61,864 nt of DNA, from positions 1-61,864 of the forward strand of contig JADJTY010000010.1 of NCBI GenBank assembly GCA_016710935.1, given 5' to 3'. A program made the translations under genes and the position numbers. The notes beneath the pieces were generated by a model that worked only from the letters and a program-made list of their open reading frames with translations, was not told where the DNA came from and searched no databases. Below, piece after piece: positions 25,614-34,291 of the stretch. The stretch is from Chitinophagaceae bacterium (lineage in GTDB: Bacteria > Bacteroidota > Bacteroidia > Chitinophagales > Chitinophagaceae). Position 1 is the stretch's first letter. Each line of letters starts with the position of its first letter.

Positions 25614-27956
25614 TTATTTTATGTTTTTATCAGGGTTTACTTTTTCGCATCCTTCTTTTTTCTTTTCGTAACACACCAGCTTATTGCAGGTGGTACAGTC
25701 CTTAAATTCGATCTTATACCTGATGCACCACTTAAACACAGCGCTGCAACAAGGCGTGAGCTGTGGTGTGGTTATATTGATGTTTAAAGATTGTTGCGGA
25801 CCATTCCAATCCAGGCTGTTGATACCATTTGTAAAATGCCCGTAGGTTGCTGCATCTTTATTGCAGGGAATGCACATATCATTTTCGGGAACCATTTCAT
25901 AATACACCAGTTCTGCCTTTATTGATTTGATTGTTTTTGCCGGTGTAGTGGTTACCGTAATTGGCTGATTAAAGGTGATGGTATTGTTGCTGATGGTAAT
26001 ATTACCCGGCGGTGGTGCATTTAATATAAAATTCTTTTCATCGCATGCTGTGCAGGCGCAACGGAGTGTATCACTTTTAACTTCTGTTTCTTTGTTATCC
26101 GGGTCGGCCACATCTTCAGCATCTACCAAAAATTTAAGGAAGTTGATGGCAGGATTACATTCAATGCTTGCTGTAAAAACTTTAAAAGTATTTCCTGCAA
26201 TTGTTTGTGGTATTACCGGGCTGGTGGGAGAAAGCGTAATGGAGGCTCCAACCCCATTTACTTTGTATTTTATGGCAATGATATTTACAGGCGTAGCCAG
26301 GTTGTTTCTAACTTTTATATAGATCGTTTGCTTTCCTTTTTCGCAGCAGCCAACTTTTAAACTGTCGATCTGTATATCAATATTGTTTTGAATTTTAAAA
26401 CTCCAGGCTTCGCTTTTACCTTCATTACTGCAAATTGGTTTTCCTTCACGGTTCAATGCCTGCACTTCCCAAATATAATCGCATAAATAAGGTGGCCTGC
26501 ATGGGCCGGTGTAGATACCGCTGATTGAAGCTTCTGTAATATCTGCTACATCCCTGGTTATAATCGGCGGGTTTGTTTTCATGGCTTGCGAACCGCTTTG
26601 CCCCTGCATCAATTGCCAAACCCTTAAACGGTAAGTAACCGGTTCCTGTGGCTTGGGTACAACTGGTGTCCACCTAAATAAAACCGGGGCGCTCATATCT
26701 TTTGGCGCAAATGATTTTGTATCGGCAGGTGCCGATAATTTTGGTGCAGTGCATGTTGTTACTGCATCTCCAATTTTAAAAGACCACAATTCACTCTTCC
26801 CTTCATTATTACCCACTGGTTTATCTTCTCTGTCAACAGCCTGCACCTGCCAAACATAATCGCACAAATAAGGCGGCCTGCAGGGGCCTGTGTAAATTCC
26901 GTTTACAACAACCTGGGTTATATTATCTACATCTTTGGTAACAATTGGTTGATTTGTACGCATAGCCTGTGCACCGGTTTGGCCCTGCATTAACTGCCAA
27001 ACTTTTAATCGGTATTTAACCGACTGTGGTTTGGGTACAACCGGAGTCCATCTAAAAGTAACCGGTGCCGCCATTTCATTTTGTGCAAATGTTTTTGCAT
27101 CAACAGGAGCAACCAATTGAGGTGGGGTAGCCGTTGATGTATTGGTTTCAACTTTAAAAGTATACCCTTCGCTTTTCCCTTCATTTTTCCCCATGGGTTT
27201 ACCTTCCCTGTTTAAGGCCTGCACCTGCCACACAAATTCGCAGAGGTAAGGTGGCCTGCACGGGCCTGTATAAATACCGTTAACAACAGTTTGCGTAATA
27301 TTATCTGCATCTTTGGTAGCAATTGGTTGATTGGAACGCATGGCTTCTGCGCTGCTTTGCCCCTGCATGAGCTGCCAAACTTTTAACCGGTAAGTAACCG
27401 GCTCCCGGGGTTTGGGCACCAATGGTGTCCACCGGAAAGTTACGGGCCTGCTTAGTTCTGCTTCTGTAAATACTTTTCCGTTTTCAGGATTTATTAACGT
27501 GGGCGGATTGTATTCTGTTTCCCTGGGCGCTTCCACGCTAAACTCTTTACACACTTCATTGCTGATGGCTACCCGGTCAACATTAAAAAATTGTACACAA
27601 ATGGAATAGCTTCCCTCTTTTAAAGAAGGGCAGCCCTGCAAAGTACCCGTAAGTTCATTGGCAGAAAATGTACGGGTGGTAAACTCATCCACCTGCATGC
27701 CGCCGGCAGAATTGTTGCTGCAGATGATCGCACCGCCGCCTTTTATCTGAACCATCAGCCTGATACCTTTTACACTTACATTGGGCGGTAACTGTGCCAC
27801 CAATAACAATGATCCGGGCGTATTGCCCCAGTTATCAATTACAGCCGGCAATTGGTTTTTTACGGTAAAGCTTACAATTTTTATCTGTTGCAACTGGCTG
27901 TAGGCAGAAGCCGTACCAAGCATCAGTAACAGTAAAAGCAGTTTAATTTTTTTCAT
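25614..27956 (-). CDS. Secreted protein with three FRWTP repeats and Cys-rich C-terminus
   Basis: A 780-aa exported protein, first gene of the minus-strand locus. Signal peptide 1-20, then the N-terminal domain seen in its two paralogues (PAVIDNWGNTPGSLLLVAQL ... EGSYSICVQFFNVDR), then three highly similar ~125-residue Fn3-like repeats, each starting FRWTPxVPKP and containing YRLKVWQLMQGQS, a TGPCRPPYLC motif and a NREGKP-x-x-x-NEGKS turn. A CARDB-like stretch (KQTIYIKVRNNLATPVNIIA) and a Cys-rich C-terminal domain (CCSAVFKWCIRYKIEFKDC..CNKLVCYE) follow. The similar C-terminal domain in the 1855-aa neighbour suggests a shared anchoring or export signal. Confidence 0.8.
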   Translation of the reverse strand: MKKIKLLLLLLMLGTASAYSQLQQIKIVSFTVKNQLPAVIDNWGNTPGSLLLVAQLPPNVSVKGIRLMVQIKGGGAIICSNNSAGGMQVDEFTTRTFSANELTGTLQGCPSLKEGSYSICVQFFNVDRVAISNEVCKEFSVEAPRETEYNPPTLINPENGKVFTEAELSRPVTFRWTPLVPKPREPVTYRLKVWQLMQGQSSAEAMRSNQPIATKDADNITQTVVNGIYTGPCRPPYLCEFVWQVQALNREGKPMGKNEGKSEGYTFKVETNTSTATPPQLVAPVDAKTFAQNEMAAPVTFRWTPVVPKPQSVKYRLKVWQLMQGQTGAQAMRTNQPIVTKDVDNITQVVVNGIYTGPCRPPYLCDYVWQVQAVDREDKPVGNNEGKSELWSFKIGDAVTTCTAPKLSAPADTKSFAPKDMSAPVLFRWTPVVPKPQEPVTYRLRVWQLMQGQSGSQAMKTNPPIITRDVADITEASISGIYTGPCRPPYLCDYIWEVQALNREGKPICSNEGKSEAWSFKIQNNIDIQIDSLKVGCCEKGKQTIYIKVRNNLATPVNIIAIKYKVNGVGASITLSPTSPVIPQTIAGNTFKVFTASIECNPAINFLKFLVDAEDVADPDNKETEVKSDTLRCACTACDEKNFILNAPPPGNITISNNTITFNQPITVTTTPAKTIKSIKAELVYYEMVPENDMCIPCNKDAATYGHFTNGINSLDWNGPQQSLNINITTPQLTPCCSAVFKWCIRYKIEFKDCTTCNKLVCYEKKKEGCEKVNPDKNIK

Positions 27957-28089
27957 ATCCGGAATTTTAGCTGGCTCCTGAACAAGCCTTTTTTTACGGA
28001 TACAAAAATGTTAAGAAGAAAGCGTGGGTTTTGCTGAAATGTATATGTGGGGGGAATGAGTGTATAAGTGTAAAGGCTGCAATTTGGGT

Positions 28090-28383
28090 TTAACCCTTCC
28101 TCTTTATCCATTTTTCAAACCTGGCTAAAAATTCTTCCTTGCGGCGGGAGGCAACGGGTAATTCTTTTCCGTTCTCCGGCACCACATCGCCGCCGCTGCC
28201 TTTTATGTATTCTTTTATGTACGAGAGGTTGATGATGTATTTACCGTGAATGCGGGTGAAGTTGGTATCGGGCAACAGCTTTTCGTATTCGCCCGACTGT
28301 CGGCTTACCATAATTTTTTTATCGTTGTTTAAATAAAAAATGCTGTAGTTGCCGTTAGAGGTAAATAATATGTCATTAATCTA
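28090..28383 (-). pseudogene. Remnant of a LytTR response regulator (C-terminal half)
   Basis: About 97 codons of a LytTR DNA-binding domain remain: SNGNYSIFYLNNDKKIMVSR and GEYEKLLPDTNFTRIHGKYIINLSYIKEYIKG, ending KWIKRKG. It matches the intact regulator at 30029-30790 almost residue for residue (RRKEEFLARFEKW) and closely at DNA level. The receiver domain is missing: homology stops at about 28383 in sequence with no similarity. The remnant and the intact copy are in the same orientation around the OmpA-like gene, so this is a duplication followed by truncation, or a relic left by recombination between two regulators. Confidence 0.8.
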
Positions 28384-28804
28384 TAGTGTACATGAAGAAT
28401 ACTATTACCCTCGCTATCCACAATTTGAAAACAAGAGAAGTGGTGGATGGATTAATTGATTTGGGTAGGCAGTGGCTATTACATTAAATACTTAATTTAA
28501 TACAATCATAAATTTATAAATTTATACAACGAATAAAATATTAACACCAATGGCCTTAACTGTGTTATTTGTAAATTTCGCCTTGGCACATGTGAGCAAC
28601 AGTGTAACTTTGTCAATAGGGCGGGTAAGTGCGCAGGCCAAAGCAAGCCGGAATTTTTACTATTCCCCAATCGCAAATTCAACTTAGAATAACGGAAAGG
28701 GTAAAGTACCGCATTAGCTATTCACTCAAACATGGCACCGGTATTTGCCCGGCAACCGGCTCCAAAGTTGTACGCTTTACTAACGGAGAACCAATTTTAT
28801 TAAA
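28384..28804. other. 420-bp gap between LytTR remnant and OmpA-like gene
   Basis: No gene could be supported. The plus strand has a 32-codon frame from ATG 28392 (MKNTITLAIHNLKTREVVDG...) and a ~44-codon frame from about 28550 (MALTVLFVNFALAH...), neither recognisable nor preceded by a convincing ribosome site. The stretch at 28500-28545 is very AT-rich. It may hold decayed remains of whatever was deleted with the regulator's receiver domain. Confidence 0.4.
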
Positions 28805-29923
28805 ATGAAAAAAATAATCATGAAAAAAATACTTTTTCTGCTAATTGCAGTAATCTCCGTTTTCAATGCGCAGGCGCAAAAACCTGGCTCGTTAGAAGAG
28901 TCACCAACAACAGAAGAAACAGGGTTTGTAGCAGGCACCCGGATTATTTTTAGTGACAATTTTAGTAAAGATGCTGTCGGCGATTTTCCGGCAAAGTGGA
29001 ACAGCACCAAAAGTGGCGAAGTAAAAAAGCTAAAAAGCTTCGAAAATAATTTTTTAAAAATAAGCGATGGCTCAGTTGTATATCCACAATTAACCAAACC
29101 GCTGCCAGAGCATTTTACTGTACAGTTCGACCTTATTGTACCCGGCGATGTGCCCTTACGTATGGCAAGTTTTGCGTTTGGTACAAAACCCCTTTCTATT
29201 CATTATTTATTACGTCCGGCAGAGTCTGTTGTTTTTTCCTTTCATACCAACGATAAAAACTATTCTCCTGGTATAAAATTTGGAACCAGGTTTGGTGGAA
29301 ATACAGAACCAGGTTTAGGAACTGTAAAGTATTCAACCCCACTAAACACTATTATTAAATGTGCCATTGCGGTAAATAAAACAAGAATAAGATTATTTGT
29401 AGATGGTAAAAAAATGGTTGATTTGCCAACCGCCTTCAATCCGCAGTTTAGAAAATCATTATTCTTTTGCCCCAGCACACATGGCAGTGTCGACAGCAAG
29501 CTTAATTATTTTTACATAAGTAACTTGGTAATAGCCGAAGCAGGTGTTGATAAACGCAGCCAGGTAATAAAAGATTTAATGGAAAAAGGAAATACAAGCA
29601 CTACGGCCATACAATTTGCAACGAACAGCGATGTAATTACGACAAGCAGCAATGAGGTAATTCAGCAATTTGCAGATGCCTTAAAAGAAAATGCCGGCCT
29701 CAATTTAAAAATTATTGGCCACACAGATAGCGATGGTGATGATGCGAAAAATTTATTGCTAAGCAAGAAAAGAGCTAATGCGGTAAAATTAAAGTTGGTA
29801 AGCATGGGTATAAAAAATACCCGCCTGAGTACCGATGGCAAAGGCGAAACACAACCTGTGGCAGACAATAAAACAGAAGCTGGTAAAGCAGAAAACAGAA
29901 GGGTGGAATTTGTAAAAATGTAA
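28805..29923 (+). CDS. OmpA-family protein with N-terminal lectin-like domain
   Basis: A 372-aa envelope protein. After a signal peptide (cleavage after NAQAQ) there is a jelly-roll domain of about 220 residues (IIFSDNFSKDAVGDFPAKWN, FTVQFDLIVPGDV, NKTRIRLFVDGKKMVDLP) like LamG or family-16-type concanavalin folds, then an OmpA C-terminal domain that binds peptidoglycan: IQFATNSDVITTSSNEVI, LKIIGHTDSDGDDAKNLLLSKKRA and KAENRRVEFVKM. ATG 28820 is an equally good start (MKKILFLLIAV). It probably links a ligand on the outer membrane to the cell wall. It is the only plus-strand gene in 28-34 kb. Confidence 0.85.
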   Translation: MKKIIMKKILFLLIAVISVFNAQAQKPGSLEESPTTEETGFVAGTRIIFSDNFSKDAVGDFPAKWNSTKSGEVKKLKSFENNFLKISDGSVVYPQLTKPLPEHFTVQFDLIVPGDVPLRMASFAFGTKPLSIHYLLRPAESVVFSFHTNDKNYSPGIKFGTRFGGNTEPGLGTVKYSTPLNTIIKCAIAVNKTRIRLFVDGKKMVDLPTAFNPQFRKSLFFCPSTHGSVDSKLNYFYISNLVIAEAGVDKRSQVIKDLMEKGNTSTTAIQFATNSDVITTSSNEVIQQFADALKENAGLNLKIIGHTDSDGDDAKNLLLSKKRANAVKLKLVSMGIKNTRLSTDGKGETQPVADNKTEAGKAENRRVEFVKM

Positions 29924-30028
29924 TTATTTCTAATAAAATCACTTAGTTCCGGCCGATGGTACACCGGCCAGGGGGAATAGGTTTACCGGTAATTTACCTG
30001 TGTCATCTGAAGTGCAGAATTTTTAAAT

Positions 30029-30790
30029 TTATTTTCTTCTCAGCCATTTTTCAAACCTGGCTAAAAATTCTTCCTTGCGGCGGGAGGCAACGGGTAATTC
30101 CTTTCCGTTCTCCAAAACCACATCGCCGCCGCTGCCTTTTATATATTCTTTGATGAAAGAAAGGTTGATGATGTATTTATCATGAATGCGGGTGAAGTTT
30201 GTTTCGGGCAGCAGCTTTTCATATTCGCCCAGCTGGCGGCTTACCATTATTTTTTTATCATTACATAAAAAAAAGTTGGTGTAATTACCACTGCTTTCGC
30301 AATACAAAATATCGGCCAGCTTTACAAAAACCAACCCGTTGCTGGTTGATAAAGGAATTTTATCGGGCTCGGCAGCCCGGGTATTTTTTTCTAACAGCGA
30401 GAATAAGTTTTTATTGATGCTCTTTTCCTCAATGCGTTTGGTTGCGGTATTTACCGCTGCAATTAGTTTTTCGCTGTTGATGGGTTTGGTAATATAACCG
30501 GTGGCCTGGTGCTCAAACGCTTCCACTGCATAATGACTGTAAGCCGTAACAAAAATGGTTTCAAAATGTACAGGCTCCAGTTTTTTCAGCAGGTCAAATC
30601 CATTCAGGTGTGGCATTTCTATATCCAAAAAAACAAGCTGTGGCTGCAGTTCATCTATCAGCAACAATCCGTTCTTTGCTTCGCTATCCGTTGCCAAAAC
30701 CTTAACCGCCGGGCAATACATGTCCAGCATGTTCTGCAACAGCTTAATGTTTTTTGCTTCATCGTCTATAATTACACAACTGATCATCAT
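30029..30790 (-). CDS. LytTR-family response regulator
   Basis: A 253-aa regulator with a receiver domain (IIDDEAKN, phospho-acceptor Asp in LVFLDIEMPHLNG, Thr in FVTAYSHYA, Lys in GYITKPI) and a C-terminal LytTR domain (ILYCESSGNYTNFFL, RIHDKYIINLSFIKEYIKGSGG), which binds direct repeats upstream of target genes. Its start overlaps the stop of the upstream kinase by 4 bp (ATGA), so they are translationally coupled. A truncated near-copy lies at 28090-28383. Confidence 0.92.
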   Translation of the reverse strand: MMISCVIIDDEAKNIKLLQNMLDMYCPAVKVLATDSEAKNGLLLIDELQPQLVFLDIEMPHLNGFDLLKKLEPVHFETIFVTAYSHYAVEAFEHQATGYITKPINSEKLIAAVNTATKRIEEKSINKNLFSLLEKNTRAAEPDKIPLSTSNGLVFVKLADILYCESSGNYTNFFLCNDKKIMVSRQLGEYEKLLPETNFTRIHDKYIINLSFIKEYIKGSGGDVVLENGKELPVASRRKEEFLARFEKWLRRK

Positions 30791-33702
30791 TTAAAGTCTA
30801 CCGGTATTTTTACCGTTATGGTTGTTCCGGTTGCCATGCCGTGCTCATCTTTTTTATCCGTTACCCCTTGCTCAATATTATACAATTCGGCCCTACGTCT
30901 TGATATACTCATTCCCTTACTTTGGTATTCTACATGCATGTTGCTTTTCAGTTCCGCAGCTTTTTCACGGCCAATGCCATTGTCATCTATTTCACAAACT
31001 ATGAAATTGTTTTCTCTTTTTACCTTTATATTTATCTGCCCGTTATTGTTTTCCAAAAAACGCATTCCATGCCTGATGGCATTTTCAACGTAAGGCTGCA
31101 GCAGCATAGCCGGCACAAATACCTGTTCCTTATCAATATCTCCGGCTACAACAATGGTATAATTAAATTTATCTTCAAAGCGCAGTTTTTCCAGTTGCAG
31201 GTAGTTGTCTAAATAACTGATCTCGCTTTTTAAAGAAATGATGGATGCATCAGAGTTGTCGATGGTACTCCGCATGAGGTCTGCAAATTTATCCAGGTAT
31301 TTATCTGCCTGTTTATAGTCCCTGTCAAAAATAAATCCTTTAATAGAGTTCAGGCAGTTAAAAACAAAATGTGGATTGATCTGTGCCTTTAGTGCCTGCA
31401 TTTCCAGCTCGGTTAATTTCTTTTCGGTGATCACTTTTTCTACTTCGGCTTTCCGCTTTTGCCTGTTGCGTGTTTCTAAAATAAAAAGGCTGATGATGAA
31501 AAGTGAAATAACCACCACGGTCCAGAAAATGCCGCTCTGCCAGAATGGTGTTTTAATATTAAAGGAAATGGATTCTGTTTGCGATGATGGCGTACCGTCT
31601 CTTTTCATACCCCGTATCTGAATTTCATAATTACCCGATGCCAGCCTGAGTTCAATCGTATTTTTATCTGTTTTTTGCCAGGCTCCTTCATTAACCCGGT
31701 ACTCAAACAGCGGATAATACCCGGTAAGATCGGCGCCGGAAAAACTGATGCTGATATCATTCTGATCATACCCGAGGGTATAATTTTTCATTACCAGGGT
31801 ATCTACGCCATTGATAGATACACGGGTTATGAATGTTGTTATGTTGGCTACCGGCAAATTTAAACTGGCAGGCAAATAACTGATGCCCCCTGTTGTGGCA
31901 GTATATACGGTGTCGTTATATATGGTTATGTCATTTACCTGTTCTCCAATCAACCCGTCTGATAAACCAAAAGATGTGTTGTAAAAAGAAAGCTGTCCGT
32001 TGGTGAGCTGGTATTGAATTTTATGTAAGCCTTTGTTGGTGCCCAGCCAGATGATACCGGGCCTGTTGCTGTACAAGGATCTGCAAACACTTCCGGGTAT
32101 GATATCGCCCAGTGCGATCGATCTTACCAGCATATTGTTCTTTAAAACCAGTAACGAATCTGAACCCAGGCCTACCCACAACAGGTCATCGGCCGTGTTA
32201 AAAATGGTATTTACCCGGTAACTTAAAGCCTTGTATTTTTTGCCAAAATAAAAAAGTGAATCATTATCCCAGCGGTACAGGCCATCGTTTGAGCCAAGAT
32301 AAATTTCTTTAGCCTGGTTAACACCCAATGCGGTTATTCTTTTCAGGATGGTATCCATACCCTTGTTTGCAACTATATTATATTTTACAGCCATGGCATG
32401 TGTGCCCAGCAACAGTACAGAGTCGTTGAGTAATAAGGCGGCTTTGGTCGACAGGTTATCCCTTCCTTCAAACCGCTGTTCGATCTGCCCTGTTCTTTTA
32501 TTCAGCATAAAGGAACCCATCTGGCAGGCTACATACACTTTATCTTTCAGTTCAATGATCTTTCTTACCACCGCATCCATGTTCTTTTCATCGGATAGGG
32601 CCCGTCTTTTTATATCATACACCCCGTCGTAGATCAACACTTCGCCATAATTATTGCCCACAAATATTTTTTTATTGATAACAGCCAGCGCGGTAAAATG
32701 CTGGGTTATTTCATCATTCAGCGCCTTGTCAGTAATGGTAAAGGAGGAGATCCTTTTTTGCTGGATCTTTATCAAACCCTTGTCTATACTCGCTATCCAG
32801 GTGCTGCCATTTTTATCTTCCAATACATTCCTTACGGCAATATTGTACAATAAAGGGTCTTTCAGTTCCAGGGTAGCGGTATCAACCGGGTAGGTGGTTC
32901 TGTTGTAGGTGGCCACAGCCAGGTTTTTACCAGACTTACAAAAAATGCGTATCACAAAGGGAAATGTTTTTTCCAGTACCAGGCTGATACTACCGGTATC
33001 GTCTACCCTATATTTTTTTATTTTGTTGCCGGTAGCGATGTATAAGGCGTTGCCAAAGTATTCGCTGTAAAAGAAATCGGTCTGCAGCGGAAAGGATTTT
33101 GTAAAACGGCCATGTACAAATACACGAACCGAATCAGGACTTATAACGAGGTATCTTTCCGGCCTGAATTCAATGATCTTTTCGGGTGTACCCGATCTTT
33201 TAACATCCATCAGCCCTTTATATACGGTTACTTTCCCGTTCTTATAAATGAAAAAATCACGCAGGTTATTACAAAATGCAATACCGCCGTATTGCAATAC
33301 ACTGCCGCGGTTGGTGTTGCCCAGTTCTACCTTTAGCAGTTGAGGGTCAGTATCTTCATTTTCAAAACGGTCTTTTACCGGGTTATAGTAGGCCGCTGTT
33401 CTTCTAAAGGGTGTTACCCAAATGCGGTTGCTGCTGTCTATAAAGATGTCGGTTATCTCATTATCCGGCAAACCCTGGGTAGTGGTGTAGATTTTAAAAT
33501 TCTTGCCGTCGAATTTTGCAATACCATTGTCGGTGGCTACCCATAAAAAACCATGGTTATCTAAAATGCTTTTGTAAATAGAGTTGGATGGCAGGCCATC
33601 TTTGGTGGTGTAAATGATGGTTTGTGTGGATTGCGAAAAAGCCGCTACGGACCATACCAACAGGCAGCAGGCTAAATATATATGACGGGTTAATTTTGGC
33701 AT
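30787..33702 (-). CDS. LytS-type propeller sensor histidine kinase
   Basis: A 971-aa membrane kinase with a signal peptide (ending VAAFSQ), a long periplasmic propeller (SNSIYKSILDNHGFLWVATDNGIAKFDG, then repeated GLHKI and IWLGTNKGL blades), a Y_Y_Y-like domain (ASGNYEIQIRGM), a membrane span (FWTVVVISLFIISLFIL), a coiled coil, a His_kinase domain (ALKAQINPHFVFNCLNSIKG, phospho-acceptor His in NPHF) and an HATPase domain (QPYVENAIRHGMRFLENNNG, CEIDDNGIGREKA). This is the usual partner class for LytTR regulators, and the two genes overlap by 4 bp. The ligand is unknown. Confidence 0.92.
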   Translation of the reverse strand: MPKLTRHIYLACCLLVWSVAAFSQSTQTIIYTTKDGLPSNSIYKSILDNHGFLWVATDNGIAKFDGKNFKIYTTTQGLPDNEITDIFIDSSNRIWVTPFRRTAAYYNPVKDRFENEDTDPQLLKVELGNTNRGSVLQYGGIAFCNNLRDFFIYKNGKVTVYKGLMDVKRSGTPEKIIEFRPERYLVISPDSVRVFVHGRFTKSFPLQTDFFYSEYFGNALYIATGNKIKKYRVDDTGSISLVLEKTFPFVIRIFCKSGKNLAVATYNRTTYPVDTATLELKDPLLYNIAVRNVLEDKNGSTWIASIDKGLIKIQQKRISSFTITDKALNDEITQHFTALAVINKKIFVGNNYGEVLIYDGVYDIKRRALSDEKNMDAVVRKIIELKDKVYVACQMGSFMLNKRTGQIEQRFEGRDNLSTKAALLLNDSVLLLGTHAMAVKYNIVANKGMDTILKRITALGVNQAKEIYLGSNDGLYRWDNDSLFYFGKKYKALSYRVNTIFNTADDLLWVGLGSDSLLVLKNNMLVRSIALGDIIPGSVCRSLYSNRPGIIWLGTNKGLHKIQYQLTNGQLSFYNTSFGLSDGLIGEQVNDITIYNDTVYTATTGGISYLPASLNLPVANITTFITRVSINGVDTLVMKNYTLGYDQNDISISFSGADLTGYYPLFEYRVNEGAWQKTDKNTIELRLASGNYEIQIRGMKRDGTPSSQTESISFNIKTPFWQSGIFWTVVVISLFIISLFILETRNRQKRKAEVEKVITEKKLTELEMQALKAQINPHFVFNCLNSIKGFIFDRDYKQADKYLDKFADLMRSTIDNSDASIISLKSEISYLDNYLQLEKLRFEDKFNYTIVVAGDIDKEQVFVPAMLLQPYVENAIRHGMRFLENNNGQINIKVKRENNFIVCEIDDNGIGREKAAELKSNMHVEYQSKGMSISRRRAELYNIEQGVTDKKDEHGMATGTTITVKIPVDFK

Positions 33703-34265
33703 CCGTCATAAATATAAAAAAAGCAAAGCAATATATACTGCATTGCTGTATAAGATGCGGGGTTAATTGTATAAGTGCGGCTGGTTGCCATCCTGTACTG
33801 CGATTGTGGAAACCAGGGCTATATTTAACTAACCCGTCTTCGACGGCTCCCCGAAATGACCCTATCGTGTGTACACAAATACCAATTGAACACGGATGAC
33901 ACGGATTAGATGGATTTACAGGGTTTAGGATTAGCTGTTTGCTAACCCAAAAATCAGCTTTTATAATTGGATAAACAAAGGATTATCCTGCTTCGCAGGA
34001 TGGGGGATTACCAAATAATCCAAATTTTCTGCAAAGCAGAAAAAATCAGTGTTTATCCCTGTCTGCCGACAGGCAGGCGTCAAATCAGTGTCATCTGTGT
34101 TCCAATTTTTTCACATCGAAGATGTGTCCACACGATAGCCAATGATCGGGGCAGGCAGACTTAGGGTAAAATTATTAATGCGAATCTCAAACTGACACAC
34201 TACCACGGAAAATTAAAACGGCCTTTCTTGCCAAATACCCTGTATTTTTAGCCCCGTTAATTTTA
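33703..34265. other. Gene-free region with a ~275-bp imperfect palindrome
   Basis: No coding region is supported. The main structure is a long imperfect hairpin from 33863 to 34137: TATCGTGTG at 33863-33871 pairs with CACACGATA at 34129-34137, and inside it the words AATTGAACACGGATGACAC and GTGTCATCTGTGTTCCAATT are complementary with few mismatches. Further in are smaller palindromes (CCTGCTTCGCAGG near 33989, TTCTGCAAAGCAGAA near 34026, CTGTCTGCCGACAGGCAG near 34059). It resembles a nest of REP-like elements between the divergent kinase and dnaN genes. Confidence 0.6.
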
Positions 34266-34273
34266 TATATTTG
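34266..34273 (+). promoter_or_regulatory. Probable -7 element of dnaN
   Basis: TATATTTG matches the Bacteroidota -7 consensus TAnnTTTG and lies 18 bp before the dnaN ATG at 34292. The -33 region is poorly defined (TGTATTTTTA around 34241-34250), so the call rests mainly on the -7 match and position. Confidence 0.5.
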
Positions 34274-34291
34274 CCAACTAAAGATATAATT

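Noticed and set aside
20040..27956. Type IX C-terminal sorting domains on the secreted giants
   Set aside because: The ends are Cys-rich and do not show the usual Gly-x-Tyr...(K)-(V/I)-(V/I) pattern of type A or the gliding-motility type B domain.
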